Assembly (NCBI RefSeq): GCF_014066305.1
Contig: NW_023501045.1
Span: 431,501-495,500, forward strand
Direction: 5' to 3'
From: Letharia columbiana
Lineage: Eukaryota > Ascomycota > Lecanoromycetes > Lecanorales > Parmeliaceae
DNA: 64,000 nucleotides
Both the position numbers and the translations under genes were made by a program. The notes beneath the pieces were generated by a model. It saw nothing but the letters and a program-made list of their open reading frames with translations. It had not been told where the DNA came from and searched no databases. Below, one piece after another: positions 23,301-33,459 of this stretch (within the stretch, counting starts at the first letter, position 1; every line of letters begins with the position of its first letter).

Positions 23301-23564
23301 CAGTCCCCTAACCAAAACCAACACCATAACCAGCCACAGCAACCCTTCTATTCAAACGGTGATGACCCCATGGCTTTCCCTTCGGACTGGCTCACACTTG
23401 ATCTTCAACCACTGCTTGGGAATGACGGTATGGAAGGTGGGGATAACCCGTGGTTTGGCGCCTTCGGGCCCGAAACGCATAACAACCTTGAAGTGTTGGG
23501 TAAGCTGGTTAACGATAGTGGGTACAAAGGCGATGGGTTTGGGGAAGGCGCGATGGAGTTTTGA
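20317..23564 (+). CDS. Zn(II)2Cys6 binuclear-cluster transcription factor
   Basis: Eight exons: 20317-20433, 20487-21259, 21309-21638, 21690-22117, 22166-22372, 22423-22470, 22523-22806, 22860-23564; 924 residues. The Gal4-type cluster spans residues about 39-70 and is split by intron 1: [12 protein letters not shown], then PPCVRC and KEC. The spacing is C-x2-C-x6-C-x12-C-x2-C-x6-C, followed by a basic linker (RRKRKAD). The middle ([52 protein letters not shown]) is a fungal-specific regulatory domain. The C-terminus is rich in Asn, Gln and Pro ([13 protein letters not shown]), typical of activation regions. The target pathway is unknown; the middle domain resembles conserved regulators such as the Aro80 group, which I cannot confirm. 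Intron 4 (48 nt) is in frame and stop-free, so a longer isoform is possible. Confidence 0.88.
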
Positions 23565-23961
23565 ATCACATCCAAGACTTTGTCGCTTGCGGTATGTCTA
23601 TATACATAAGGGATGGGAGGTCTGTGATCGAATGAGTTGATGTCCGAAAGACCCTTTACGGAGACATGAGTTATGATGTTGCGTCTTTGATTGGTTTTGG
23701 GGTAAATAGTCCGATACATGTCACATATTCATCCCTGGTCAATGCTCCTAGCTAAGATTCTATTGGTCAACACGCGTCGCACTTCCATAAGAGCGCCATC
23801 ATCTTCATGACGGTCAAAAAAAAGTGTGTGGAGTTAAAAAGCCGGCCACCGGTCGTCGCTGTGATCAATTGACAACGCCTGCCTCGGTAAGGATACAGCG
23901 TTCATTTCCCGCTAACGCCAGGCAAGAGACCCTTCATCAGGTGGACCATCTCTCTCATCTC
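23565..23961. other. Convergent 3' intergenic region
   Basis: Between the zinc-cluster factor (plus) and FZO1 (minus). No gene or structured element seen. Confidence 0.4.
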
Positions 23962-26873
23962 TCACACCATCATACCTTCCTCATACCCCCCCGCCAACCC
24001 CGGGACCTGCGCGCCTTCCAGATCCACATCCTCGACCCTCCCCCGACCCTCCCCCGTCTCCCTAACCAAATTCCCGAAATACTTCCTCGCAACTTCCGAC
24101 TCTTTTTTAACCTTGACCCTCTCCTCCCTTTTCTCCCCCAGCGCTCTAACACTTTGCTGAAGCCCAGCGTGCAAGTTTTCGGCAGGGTAACGGAGGATTT
24201 TGCGGGTTTCGGTGGAGACGCGGGAGGCGTTGGTGTGGGTATAGTCCAAAGCGGACAGGGTGGAGGAGATGCGGCGGGAGAGGCGAGGAGGGAGTGTGGT
24301 GGGAATGGTGCGGAGGGTGTAGGTCGTTGCTAGAACCACTGTATCACAAGTCAGTCAGCGCGAGCTTCTGGGAAAGGAGGAGATGGGAGGGGGAAAGGGG
24401 ACGTACCTGCTGCAATGAGACCCGGAACGATGAGTCTCCGCATATTCTGCGTTCCCATAACCCTAGCGGCGCCGACAGCTCCGTCTACCCAGCCAAACCC
24501 GCCCATCATGCGTCCACCCAGCACGCTTGCTACCGTCAAAGCCATGCCTGTACCTGCGACTTTTTCATTTTGTTCCCAGAGACTGCTAATGTCGAAGAAA
24601 TCTGCAAACTCGATTTCGAAATCGACTTGTCTGGCTAGTAGGTCTCGTCTCTTTGTGAACATCCGATCCGAGTTGAAATTCAAGTCATTGTACTCGTCAC
24701 CAAGATGTAGTACGCCTAGAGATTTGATGGTGTTGACGCTGCCAATTGTCTGATGCTTGGCCTTTTCTTCGCAAATTGAGACCGCTTGGGAAATCTGGTC
24801 GAGCATAGCCTGTTTAACATCTTCGGCGTATTGAAAGGCGCTCATAAGGCCAGGGTATGGGACACCGAGATCAGTGGCGGCAACCTGGGAAATGGCGTTG
24901 TTGATGATGGTGCGGGTGTTGTTGTAGATGTCTGAGCATGTCTCTTCGATTGTCTTGTCGACATCATCGCTGACTTCTGCGCGAGCTTTCTTCGATTTCT
25001 CGAAGGCTGGCTCGATCTCTTGAAGTTCTTGCCACACGCGGTCGAGCTCTGATTGGGCAACATCGCGATTAACGGTGGCTAGCAAATTGAGATCGGTGAG
25101 AACATTGAGGAGATAGGTTTTGGCAGGGGCGAGCTTCGACTTAGCACGCTTTTCGAGCACAAATCGTCGGAGTGAGCCTTCCAACTTCTCAAAATCCTGC
25201 AGCTTCTCCTTTTCCTTTCCTTTGTCCTTCCTCGGAGGCGATCCAGGCTCGCCATGCTTACCCAGCATCTCGTCATCGTCAGCCGGGGATGGGAAATCGT
25301 TCGAAGGGCCAGAACTGCTACCGCTGCCACCTCCGCCGCCGTCACCACCGGGAGGACCTGGACCAATTGCAGGCGCGACTGGAATTGCGTTACTTGAGAC
25401 AAAGTGTACCAATTCGGAAGACTCTTTGAACGTCCTTGGACTCAAGTTTGCAACTTGCTCCAGGACCATGCGCTCACATCTGTCTTTGTCCCTGATATTG
25501 TCGAATCCATTGACCACAATGAAGATATACGCCTTCTCGTGTGCGGCGTTCCAGATGAACTCCTTGGCAGAGAGAGTGAAATGGTTGGCGGCGGAGACGA
25601 CAAATACGACCACGTCAATTTCTTCTTGTCTCGCGAAAACCGCAGTCGTTTTCAGAGAATCTGAATTAAGACCAGGTGCGTCTATTATCGAAATGTCCAC
25701 AACACCGTTGTTGAGTAACGATTCGTCAATCGTCCGGATGTCCTTAACGTAAACCTTACATTGTGTATACGTTTGATTGTCTGTGACGATTTTCTCTAGG
25801 TCTTGCAGAGGGTACACATCATAGGTGCTTTCGTCATTCCGATTGTACGTGGCGTCCTTGTGCACTGCATGCGCCTCCTCTAGATTGCCATTCTCCTTCG
25901 CGTCCAAGACCTCGCAGAAAATGCTCGTACACGGTTGCTGATCTTCCGGTAGGATCTTCCTTCTCAGCAGCGCGTTACAGAATGTCGATTTACCGGCATT
26001 CAAGTCACCTGTGACTAGGACTTTGCTGGAGGTATCCTCGATCCGATCCCGCAGCCGTAACAAATGCCTTATACTCTGATTTATTCTCCCATCCAATAAA
26101 GATGCTATTGACTCTTTCTTCATGGAATGTGCAATCTCCGCCTGCGTGAATCCTTGGACATTCATGTTCAACTTCAGTACCGAGAAGTCCTGTGCTGATT
26201 GAGGTGTGATAAGTCTTTCTGGCTCTTGAGGCTTCCGGGCTTCAGCTGCAGAACTCGACTCTGCGGTCGATTCTTCGCCAAGGGAAGTGGCAGCCCTGCG
26301 TGGAGCACCAGGTCGTAGAGGGACATTGTCTTTTCCTTTGTGGATGTCTCCACCAGCGACGGTTGATTGAGTATGTGCGAAGCCGGGTCTAGGATCTGAC
26401 TTTGGCTTTTGGGGCTCTCGTACAGAAGGGTATTGCGCAGGCCATTTCGAGTTCATCTGCTGTAGACCCGTAAGGGTCTCCACCGTCTTCGTAATCTGGC
26501 GACCGAGCGCAGCGCGATTTTGGTTGTAGTATAGCTGGTGGACATGACTGGCCATTATCCTCCTATCTTTGTCTGCATCTGGATTCGTCTCGTCAGGTAT
26601 TCTCGAAGTAAATTCTGGTGTGGGTTGATCTGATGTTAGTCCTGGATGCCACCCTTTGCTACCATCATTAGTATAGCTGTCGCCAGCAATACTTGATCCA
26701 TAGCCTGAGTCGTGGTCGAGTGTCGACATTAATGCTGCCGCGCTGGCTGAAGTCGACCCATTGCCCACTGTCATATAACGCGGCGTCCGTGGATGAGGAG
26801 ATGAGGGAGTAGGTGAGGAGCGACTGGAGGAAGAGCCAGCGGAGCCATCGCGAGGATGGTGGTCCTGACTCAT
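23962..26873 (-). CDS. FZO1: Mitofusin Fzo1, outer-membrane fusion GTPase
   Basis: Two exons: 24407-26873 and 23962-24338 with a 68-nt intron (GTACGT...TACAG) joined at phase 1, 947 residues. Dynamin-type GTPase motifs are present: G1 GDLNAGKST at about 289-297, G3 DAPG at about 398-401 and G4 NGFD at about 455-458. A Gly/Ser/Pro-rich low-complexity insert lies at about 500-545 after the G domain. Helical bundles follow (KLEGSLRRFVLEKRAKSKL, QSELDRVWQELQEIE). Near the C-terminus a Gly-rich hydrophobic hairpin (GMALTVASVLGGRMMGGF, then RRLIVPGLIAAG) would insert in the outer mitochondrial membrane, and the second exon supplies the final coiled-coil tail. The first 100 residues are Ser/Thr/Pro-rich and disordered. 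It drives mitochondrial outer-membrane fusion. It is divergent from VPS2 across 311 bp. Confidence 0.96.
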
Positions 26874-27184
26874 GATCAGGAATATATCAAAGCGGTAAGG
26901 AAGACGTGAGGCTCAAAAAAATCGGTAGGTGGTGATGGAAAGAGTTCATTGTTGGTAATTGCTTGCGAAAATGATTCGCCGCCGTCCTTCGAATGGCATG
27001 TTCCGCCGCTAGCGCCTTTTTAGAAAGCAGCGTCATCCGGCCGCGGTCTATCAAGCTTCAACAGCTTCGTAAGGCAGCAAGCTCATAGTGTACTTCTGTT
27101 CAATTGAACTACTTCTTTTTTTCCCTTATTCCTCTTCAATCCTCCCCGTCCGTCTCCTCCCAGCAACAGTTTTTGTCCGCCAAC
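26874..27184. promoter_or_regulatory. Bidirectional promoter between FZO1 and VPS2
   Basis: A 311-bp gap separates the two divergent start codons. The VPS2-proximal part has a T-rich tract followed by a C/T-rich leader (CCTCCCCGTCCGTCTCC), as expected near a transcription start. No specific operator was recognised. Confidence 0.5.
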
Positions 27185-28135
27185 ATGAATGTAAGTAGCC
27201 CCCCTCCTAACCCCCCGCTCAACTCTAAAGCTCACAGCTAATCTCTCTGCCAGATCGTCGAATGGGCCTTCGGGAAGCGTATGACGCCGGCAGAAAGACT
27301 ACGCAAACACCAGAGAGCTCTAGAGAAGACACAAAGAGAGCTCGACCGTGAGAGAGTAAAGCTCGAGAATCAAGAGAAGAAGCTCGTTCAAGACATAAAG
27401 AAGAGCGCAAAGAATGGGCAAATGGGAGCCTGTAAAATCCAAGCAAAAGATCTGGTCAGGACGAGGAGGTATGTACCTCAACGTTCCCTCTGATATCTCT
27501 GCCTGTAATGGTTCAGACGGTTTTCGAGACGCCGTCGGAAGTTAACCTTCTCCCTCCCATCCTAGATACATACAAAAATTCTACTCCATGCGCACCCAAC
27601 TACAAGCTATATCCCTCCGCATCCAGACCGTGCGCTCCAACGAACAAATGATGCAAAGCATGAAAGGCGCCACCTCCCTCCTCGGATCCATGAACCGGCA
27701 AATGAACCTCCCTGCTCTACAACGTATAGCCATGGAATTCGAAAAGGAAAACGACATCATGGATCAGAGACAAGAGATGATGGACGATGCGATAGACGAC
27801 GTGACCGGGTTAGAGGATGAGGAGGAAGGAGAGGAGGTGGTGAAGGAGCTACTTGATGAGATTGGGGTGGATTTGGGCCAGGCGGTATGCGTACTCCTAG
27901 AATGGGATCCAGGGAGCAGGTATCTGGGCTTTGAGACAGGGCCGATGGCTGATTTACTTTTTTAATGCAGATGGGCGAAACACCCTCCGGCCTCCGGAAG
28001 ACCGCAGTCTCAGACGGCCGAGTCGCAGAAGCTATAGGCGGTGGAGGAGGAGGAGGAGGAGGAGGACCAGGTGGCGGTGGAGGTGGAACAGACGATGATG
28101 ATCTCCAAGCTCGATTGGATAGTCTACGGCGATAG
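27185..28135 (+). CDS. VPS2: ESCRT-III subunit Vps2/CHMP2
   Basis: Four exons: 27185-27190 (only Met-Asn), 27254-27468, 27566-27884, 27971-28135; 234 residues, close to the usual CHMP2 length. After the two-residue first exon the protein reads IVEWAFGKRMTPAERLRKHQ, the conserved Vps2 opening, followed by the basic alpha-1/alpha-2 hairpin (KNGQMGACKIQAKDLVRTRR) and an acidic region (DEEEGEEVVKELLDEIGVD). The C-terminus DDDLQARLDSLRR is a MIM1 motif that binds the Vps4 ATPase. It polymerises on endosomal membranes for multivesicular-body sorting and other membrane scission. An unusual run of Gly codons (about 15 Gly, one Pro) sits just before the MIM1. The six-nucleotide first coding exon is easily missed by gene finders. 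Confidence 0.94.
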
Positions 28136-28578
28136 TATGGCAGGTTAAAAACATGGGAGACGATTGCATGTAATGAGCATTCAAGGCTAAGGGGGAAGGC
28201 CAATTCGGGATTCAAGAAACGCACTTGTGAGCATAATTGCTCTAGCGTTTGAGGCCCCTAAGACGGCCTCTTCTGTCTCGCTCGAAAGTTCCGGCATCGA
28301 GATGCCAGAAGAGACCTCTCACAGCGTAGCCAATAGTTCTCTCCGTCCATTGAGTCCCTCTGCACGGTTCGGCGAGTGGTAATCCTGAATCCCGACAGTG
28401 AGTGAGCTTGGGTTTACTCGTTTAGGGACGAGTATTTCCAAAACCATCGCACGGGTATCATCCATCTACGCCACTCCTTCTATCATCTTTCTCGTAAAGT
28501 CCAAGAACTCCTGGCCAGAGACGCATGTCTTCCACTATCGTGGGACCCACCTCATCAGTTCAAACCTCATACTAAGCG
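28136..28578. other. Convergent intergenic region, no gene seen
   Basis: Between VPS2 (plus) and the truncated hydrolase (minus). No feature recognised. Confidence 0.35.
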
Positions 28579-29781
28579 TCACTTCTCAACAACAACAGGC
28601 TTCTCCCCAGCCTTCTGCCCATCGCCTAATTCCACGTCTTCCAACCCCTTGCTCGCCGTCGCCTTCAGAGGCGTACTCTCCTCATACCACGCACTCTTTT
28701 CGGGCCCCACCCAATTCGCAACCAACACCTTCGCCCTCTCACACAGCGCAAAATATCCACTATTCCCACTCGCGCCGAACATATTCATACGAGCCTGCAT
28801 CTCATCGCTCGCCTTGTCGTTCTTTGCTTCCTCGAAGAACTTCCTATTTCTTTCGCTTTTGGGGCTGGTGCAAAAAGTCCTGCCGTTCGGAGCCATGCCT
28901 TCGACAGCGCCGATTTCGACGAAACCGCCGGCGAGTGGGGTGCCTGATTTCTTTTGCTGAGAAGCACCCTTTCCGAGGCCGGTGATGAGGTCTGCGAAGC
29001 CGATGCCTCGCTCCTTATTCAGCTTGGCTATACTCTCCAGCCGGCTTTTCAGTTCTTTCCCCTTAGCCAGACGTCCCACGAACTCAAGATGAGACCCAAT
29101 GAAGGACCAGCCTTCAATAATTGTATCCCTCTTCAAATACGCCGCCGCCCCTCCAGCAGCGACTGCCCCGGCGGCACCTGCAAACCTAGGATACTTTTCC
29201 CATTTCTGCCAAGCCGGTACGGTCGCTGCATCGCCAGTGGCATTCGTCATTGAAGCGGACATGGCGTCGGCACCTTGTGTCAGCAACTTCCGACTTGCCT
29301 GTTGCTGCTGTGGTGATTTAGGGGTGTTCTTATTGTTGGAGGAGCCATATCCGAGGACGCCAGCAACTTCGGAGATTGCACTATAGGCGGTCGAAGCATT
29401 CTTGTAATGCTGTTCAGCACCGTGGGCGACGGCACCCAGAGAGATGCCGAGGTAGGGATTATCGAAGGCGAGCAGACCCTGGATATAACGGAACATGAAC
29501 GATGAGCCGTCAGGGCGGGGAGTCGAAGGGCGATAACCCTTCTGCGGCTGCGGAGTGGAAGGACGTGATGCTTTCTGTGTATTTGTCTGTGCAGGTTTTG
29601 ACGTTGTCTTCTGAGTTTGTGCGGAGGTGGACGGAAGAGGATCAGTCGGGTCCGACATTATGGTAAGGAGGGTTTCCGCTGCAACTATGCCGCCCATAGA
29701 GTGCCCGATCAAGATTGTATTCAGAATAACACTCTCAAACCAGACCTTGCGCAGATCGAAGGAAGAAGTCAAAGGGATCAA
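28579..29781 (-). pseudogene. 5'-truncated alpha/beta hydrolase (DUF676/lipase-like)
   Basis: The open frame encodes about 400 residues but has no upstream ATG for its N-terminal part; the frame enters from TTG at 29781. Near the beginning it contains ILIGHSMGGIVAAETL, the nucleophile elbow G-x-S-x-G of a serine hydrolase, followed by FDNPYLGISLGAVAHGAE. In this fungal family the Ser motif normally comes about 100 residues after a HGFxG oxyanion region, which I cannot find on this strand upstream. A small hydrophobic helix (FAGAAGAVAAGGAAAYL) lies mid-protein, with Gln/Lys/Pro-rich low complexity elsewhere. It could be a true 5' truncation, or a gene whose first exons I missed. The frame is otherwise intact, so any decay would be recent. 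Confidence 0.6.
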
Positions 29782-31091
29782 GACTACACCAAGCTCAATT
29801 TAGAACACCAAGTGCTGCGGGCGATAGACGGAGACAGATGTATACAATTCGAGAAGCGAATAGATCCTCTCAAACCTGAGGAGATTGCGCTCAGGCTGGA
29901 ATTACACGCTCAAAAGAAGGCTTCAACCCACACTAATCGACGCAAGAAGACGTCAAACAATCAAAGCATCAGAGCGAGCACGAGTCCCAGTGAAGCTCTG
30001 GAGGGAATGCGACTTATAGATTACCATGCTTCAGAAACTGTTGGAGAAACGCGACTCGCAAATTACTAGGCTTCAGTCTGAGGATAATACTCTCAAACAA
30101 GACAGTTCAAAATTTCTAGAGATACTACAAAGTCTTCAAAGGGGTTATGAAGAACACTTGAAGCGACGCGACTTGGAGTTTTAGGACAAACCTGGGAAGC
30201 CGCCGAAGGTATCGTCACCGCCCTGCTCTCAATCACTGAAAGCCTGAATCAGTAGGTACAGTTATGGAGATACCTTAAAGCCATCTGTGAAGCAAAGGAG
30301 TAAAGTCTTGTGCATGCTGTGCGGCGACCTGCATTGTTGGCGTGGGAGAGGTTGTTGCTTGGCGTCGAAGTTGCAGTTGCGTCATCCCGCAGCGCTTACG
30401 GTGATTGGCCCGATTTTCGCGCTTATGCACCGCAGATTTTATGTTTTGCAGTGGGTGATTGGGTGAGTGGTTTGTAGACTTGGGGGAACAGGAATTTCTC
30501 TGGTCAAAGAAGCGAAGGTGCTGTTGACCGGAGGAGCAAGAAAATGTAAACTTGGGATCAACAGGAGAGGCAACCCACTCAGACATAGAAAGCCATGCCG
30601 CCATCCTAGACATTCCAATTGGTGGCTCAAGATTATCTAGGCAGAGATCTCTGGTTTTCTCCACGAAAACGTCGTAGTCGCTGAAACACAGCACGAGGTC
30701 TTGGGACAATGGAGCTCGGCTTCTCTCTAGCCCAGATCCACCTCACCTTGTCCCAGAGCCATGGTTGAGACCCGTGTAGACATCGGCCCTTTTCAAGGAG
30801 GCTCTGCATCAGGAATTGGAAAATATGAGTGTCTCTCTATTTACAAGCTGGTTAGAGATGCTAGGATTTCGAATAGTAGCCGAATCCACCAAAATAACGC
30901 CGTGGCACGCTCTGTTAAAGCTGGCAGCTCGCTGCAATGCCAAAATGCTATTGTTGTCCCGGGTGAAGCGCCACGCTATGCAAGTATAAATGACCTCAAA
31001 AAAATGCAAGACCGTGTCGAGACGATTTGAGCAAGCACTTTGCTCAAGCCAAGAGCACGGATAGAAAAAATAACGCTTGACCGATGGTGCC
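29782..31091. other. Relic-rich gap with broken coding fragments
   Basis: No intact gene. A plus-strand fragment at about 30028-30183 encodes a heptad-like coiled coil (MLQKLLEKRDSQITRLQ, then LEILQSLQRGYEEHLKRRD), and the preceding 29800-30070 is open in another frame, so the two halves look frameshifted. At 30830-31060 another plus-strand frame reads SWLEMLGFRIVAES and LLKLAARCNAKMLLL between stops. A minus frame at 30275-30709 has no recognisable domain. These look like decayed gene pieces upstream of the truncated hydrolase. Confidence 0.35.
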
Positions 31092-33184
31092 TTATGAGGC
31101 AAAATTCGGTTGGGGAAGGTAATTCTGATCATGCATGTGATGCGCCTGCGACCAGGTCTCGAAGGGCAGACATGGCAAGACGCCTCGTCTCTGCTCGCTG
31201 ATAGGTTTTCCTAGTGGCTGATAGTGCATTTGATCGTATGAGACGTTTTGAGGTTGATTTTGTAGAGACGCTGATGGTGGTGGAACCAATAGCGTATTTA
31301 CACGTCGAATAGGTTTGTATGGCGAACTCCTTGGTGCTGGGAATCCCGAAGGTGAGAGACCATTTGGCGTCTGCGCATTTTGAGGAAAGTGGAAAGAGGT
31401 TGGTGAAGGAGTTGAGGGGCCAGTGGCGTACGGAGACTGCCTATTGGGCTGCCCAGTCAAGGGGGAACCACTTCTCGCACTGCCAGTCTGGCTAAAGTAG
31501 GTTGAAGACTGAAGTGACGGCAGCGTACCATTTTGCGGCCAGCGATTGGGCCCGGGGAAGACAGTCGACATTGCCCTTCCTGAAGGCATTGGCAGCTGTG
31601 CTGGGGACGAGCCATGCTGGCTTGCTGTGGATATTGAAAGATTCGGCATTGGTAGCCTTGGTACAGGTGGAGTGGTGTTCTTCACCGTAGAGGGAGTCAA
31701 AGTCGTGCTTGAAGCTGCCGAAGGATTCAACGAAGACAGCCTCTTTGCCGGTGGTTCCAAGCTGTGGTCTTCAAGGCTTCGTTTTCGTGACCAGGGTTTC
31801 AGGTCAACGTCCGGCATTGGCAACGCAGGCGAAGGTATGTTGGGTGCGAGGTATGGAGGTACGGATAGTGGATGAGGGAGTGCTGGATGCCCTGGTGATG
31901 GGTTTGTCATGAACGGCGGCGAAGTGTTCTGTGACGCTGGGGGCGATGGAAGATGTGGGTGTCCACTGAACTGGGGCGTTGGTAGAGGCATATTGCGAGC
32001 CATGTTCTCAATTCGGAAACGAGATGCCTTGTCATAGTAGTCAGAGAAGTTGCCGAGCTTCACATGCCATGCCTTCCATTCTTCCTCAGAGGCAAATAAA
32101 GTGTATCTCATATTGCTCAAGAACTCCACCTCCATAACGTGGATTTCCTGGACAGAAATGCCTGATACTTCTGCCCAAGTCTTGTTGGTGTATGTATTGT
32201 CGTCCAGAACTGCAAATTTGTCAGCCTTTGTACAGTAAACTGCATTGAGAGCAAAGCGGATGTACATTTGTTTCCTAGCATCAATGCAACGGTTAGAAGC
32301 CTGAATTCGCTCCCAACCTTTCCCTTCACTCCAGGATTGAACTTCTTCAGCCGGTAAATGAACATCAAAGCCAGAAGGATAACATTCTGAGAGACCTGAG
32401 TCATCGAAAGGATGGTCGTCACCCATTTTCGAAACCCTGTGGTAGGCATTGCCTCAGATACGAGTAGACCTGTTGGGTTAGGGACATATGGTGCATCTTC
32501 GACCAAACGGAGGGTAGAATAGGACTCGAACCAGAAAAAGCAGGTTATCTGGGCACTGTCAGTATAAACGACTACGGGGAACAAGAAGGTCGATTGTCTC
32601 ACCTGGGCTGCGAATTCAGGCAAGCTGCCTTTGCTGTCATTGATCGATGCAGGTATTTGAAGGTGGGAAGCGATGGAGTTGCTGTCGTTCGATGCCCTTC
32701 GTCGAGCCGTTTGCTCATTCTGCGCCGCATGATCCTTCTTAGGTAGCACCGGACTTTGGGGCCGGGTTGCAGAGTAGTAAGAATTGTAGAAAGGCTGACG
32801 GTTGCTGGATTGCTTTGAGTTGTCGAGGGTAGTAAGAGATGTCTGGTAGGGAGGAGCATTTGATGCAACGACTGGCACACGCTTATATTGTGTTCCTTCA
32901 GCATTCGATGCTAATAGTGGATTGCCGTTCATGCCATTCATGTCTCTTGGTGGGGTGCGGAGTCCGTGTTCGTTGCCTGGAAGCTCACACCCCCTCACAC
33001 TTTCCGGAAAGTAGTGGCTGCACGGCAGATGTGACTTCTGTCCAGCTCTTGATGCAGCGTTGCCCTTGCTCCAATCCCAATCGAAGTCTCGTCGTGGTGG
33101 AAAGGGAGGGAGGATACTATTCAGATTGGTACGTTCCGACAAATGTGTTGAAGGCATGGAGGGAGGACGCTGCAGGCGTAGCAT
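31092..33184 (-). CDS. Clg1/Pcl-type cyclin (PHO80-like cyclin box)
   Basis: Three exons: 32603-33184, 32266-32548 and 31092-32209 (introns 54 and 56 nt) give 660 residues from the first in-frame Met. The cyclin box (about 195-310) begins FAAQITCFFWF and includes FRKWVTTILSMTQVSQNVILL, FRLLTVALMLGNKFLDD and KTWAEVSGISVQEIHVME, which match Pho85-type cyclins. The long C-terminus is rich in Pro, Ser, Asn and Gln and lacks domains, as in Clg1-like proteins, so it probably partners a Pho85-class kinase. The coding frame stays open for about 270 nt upstream of this Met, back to a stop near 33458, with family-like text (AELGCGQTYTPSQHVHEYP) but no ATG. The real start is therefore probably in an unidentified 5' exon. 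The 54-nt first intron is stop-free and in frame. Confidence 0.85.
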
Positions 33185-33459
33185 TGGAGCAGCTCTTGGG
33201 GATGAGAAGTCGTTAGAGGAGGGGTTGAGAGGGGTGACTCCGGCTTTGAGGGTTGATGGTGGCGTGATTGTTTTGTGTGATGTCTTTTGGCGTGGGTATT
33301 CATGAACGTGCTGAGAGGGGGTGTAAGTCTGACCGCAGCCCAGCTCAGCTGTGAAGCCTTGGTGTAGGCAAGGGCGGTTGGAGTGAAGGGCAAAAGGAGA
33401 GAGGTTAATGAGATGGAAAAGACGACGAATGCGGTGGCTTGGTGGCCATGAGCCTCATT

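Noticed and set aside
28398..28985. 195-codon plus frame antisense to the truncated hydrolase
   Set aside because: Frame shadow; low-complexity Ser/Pro composition.
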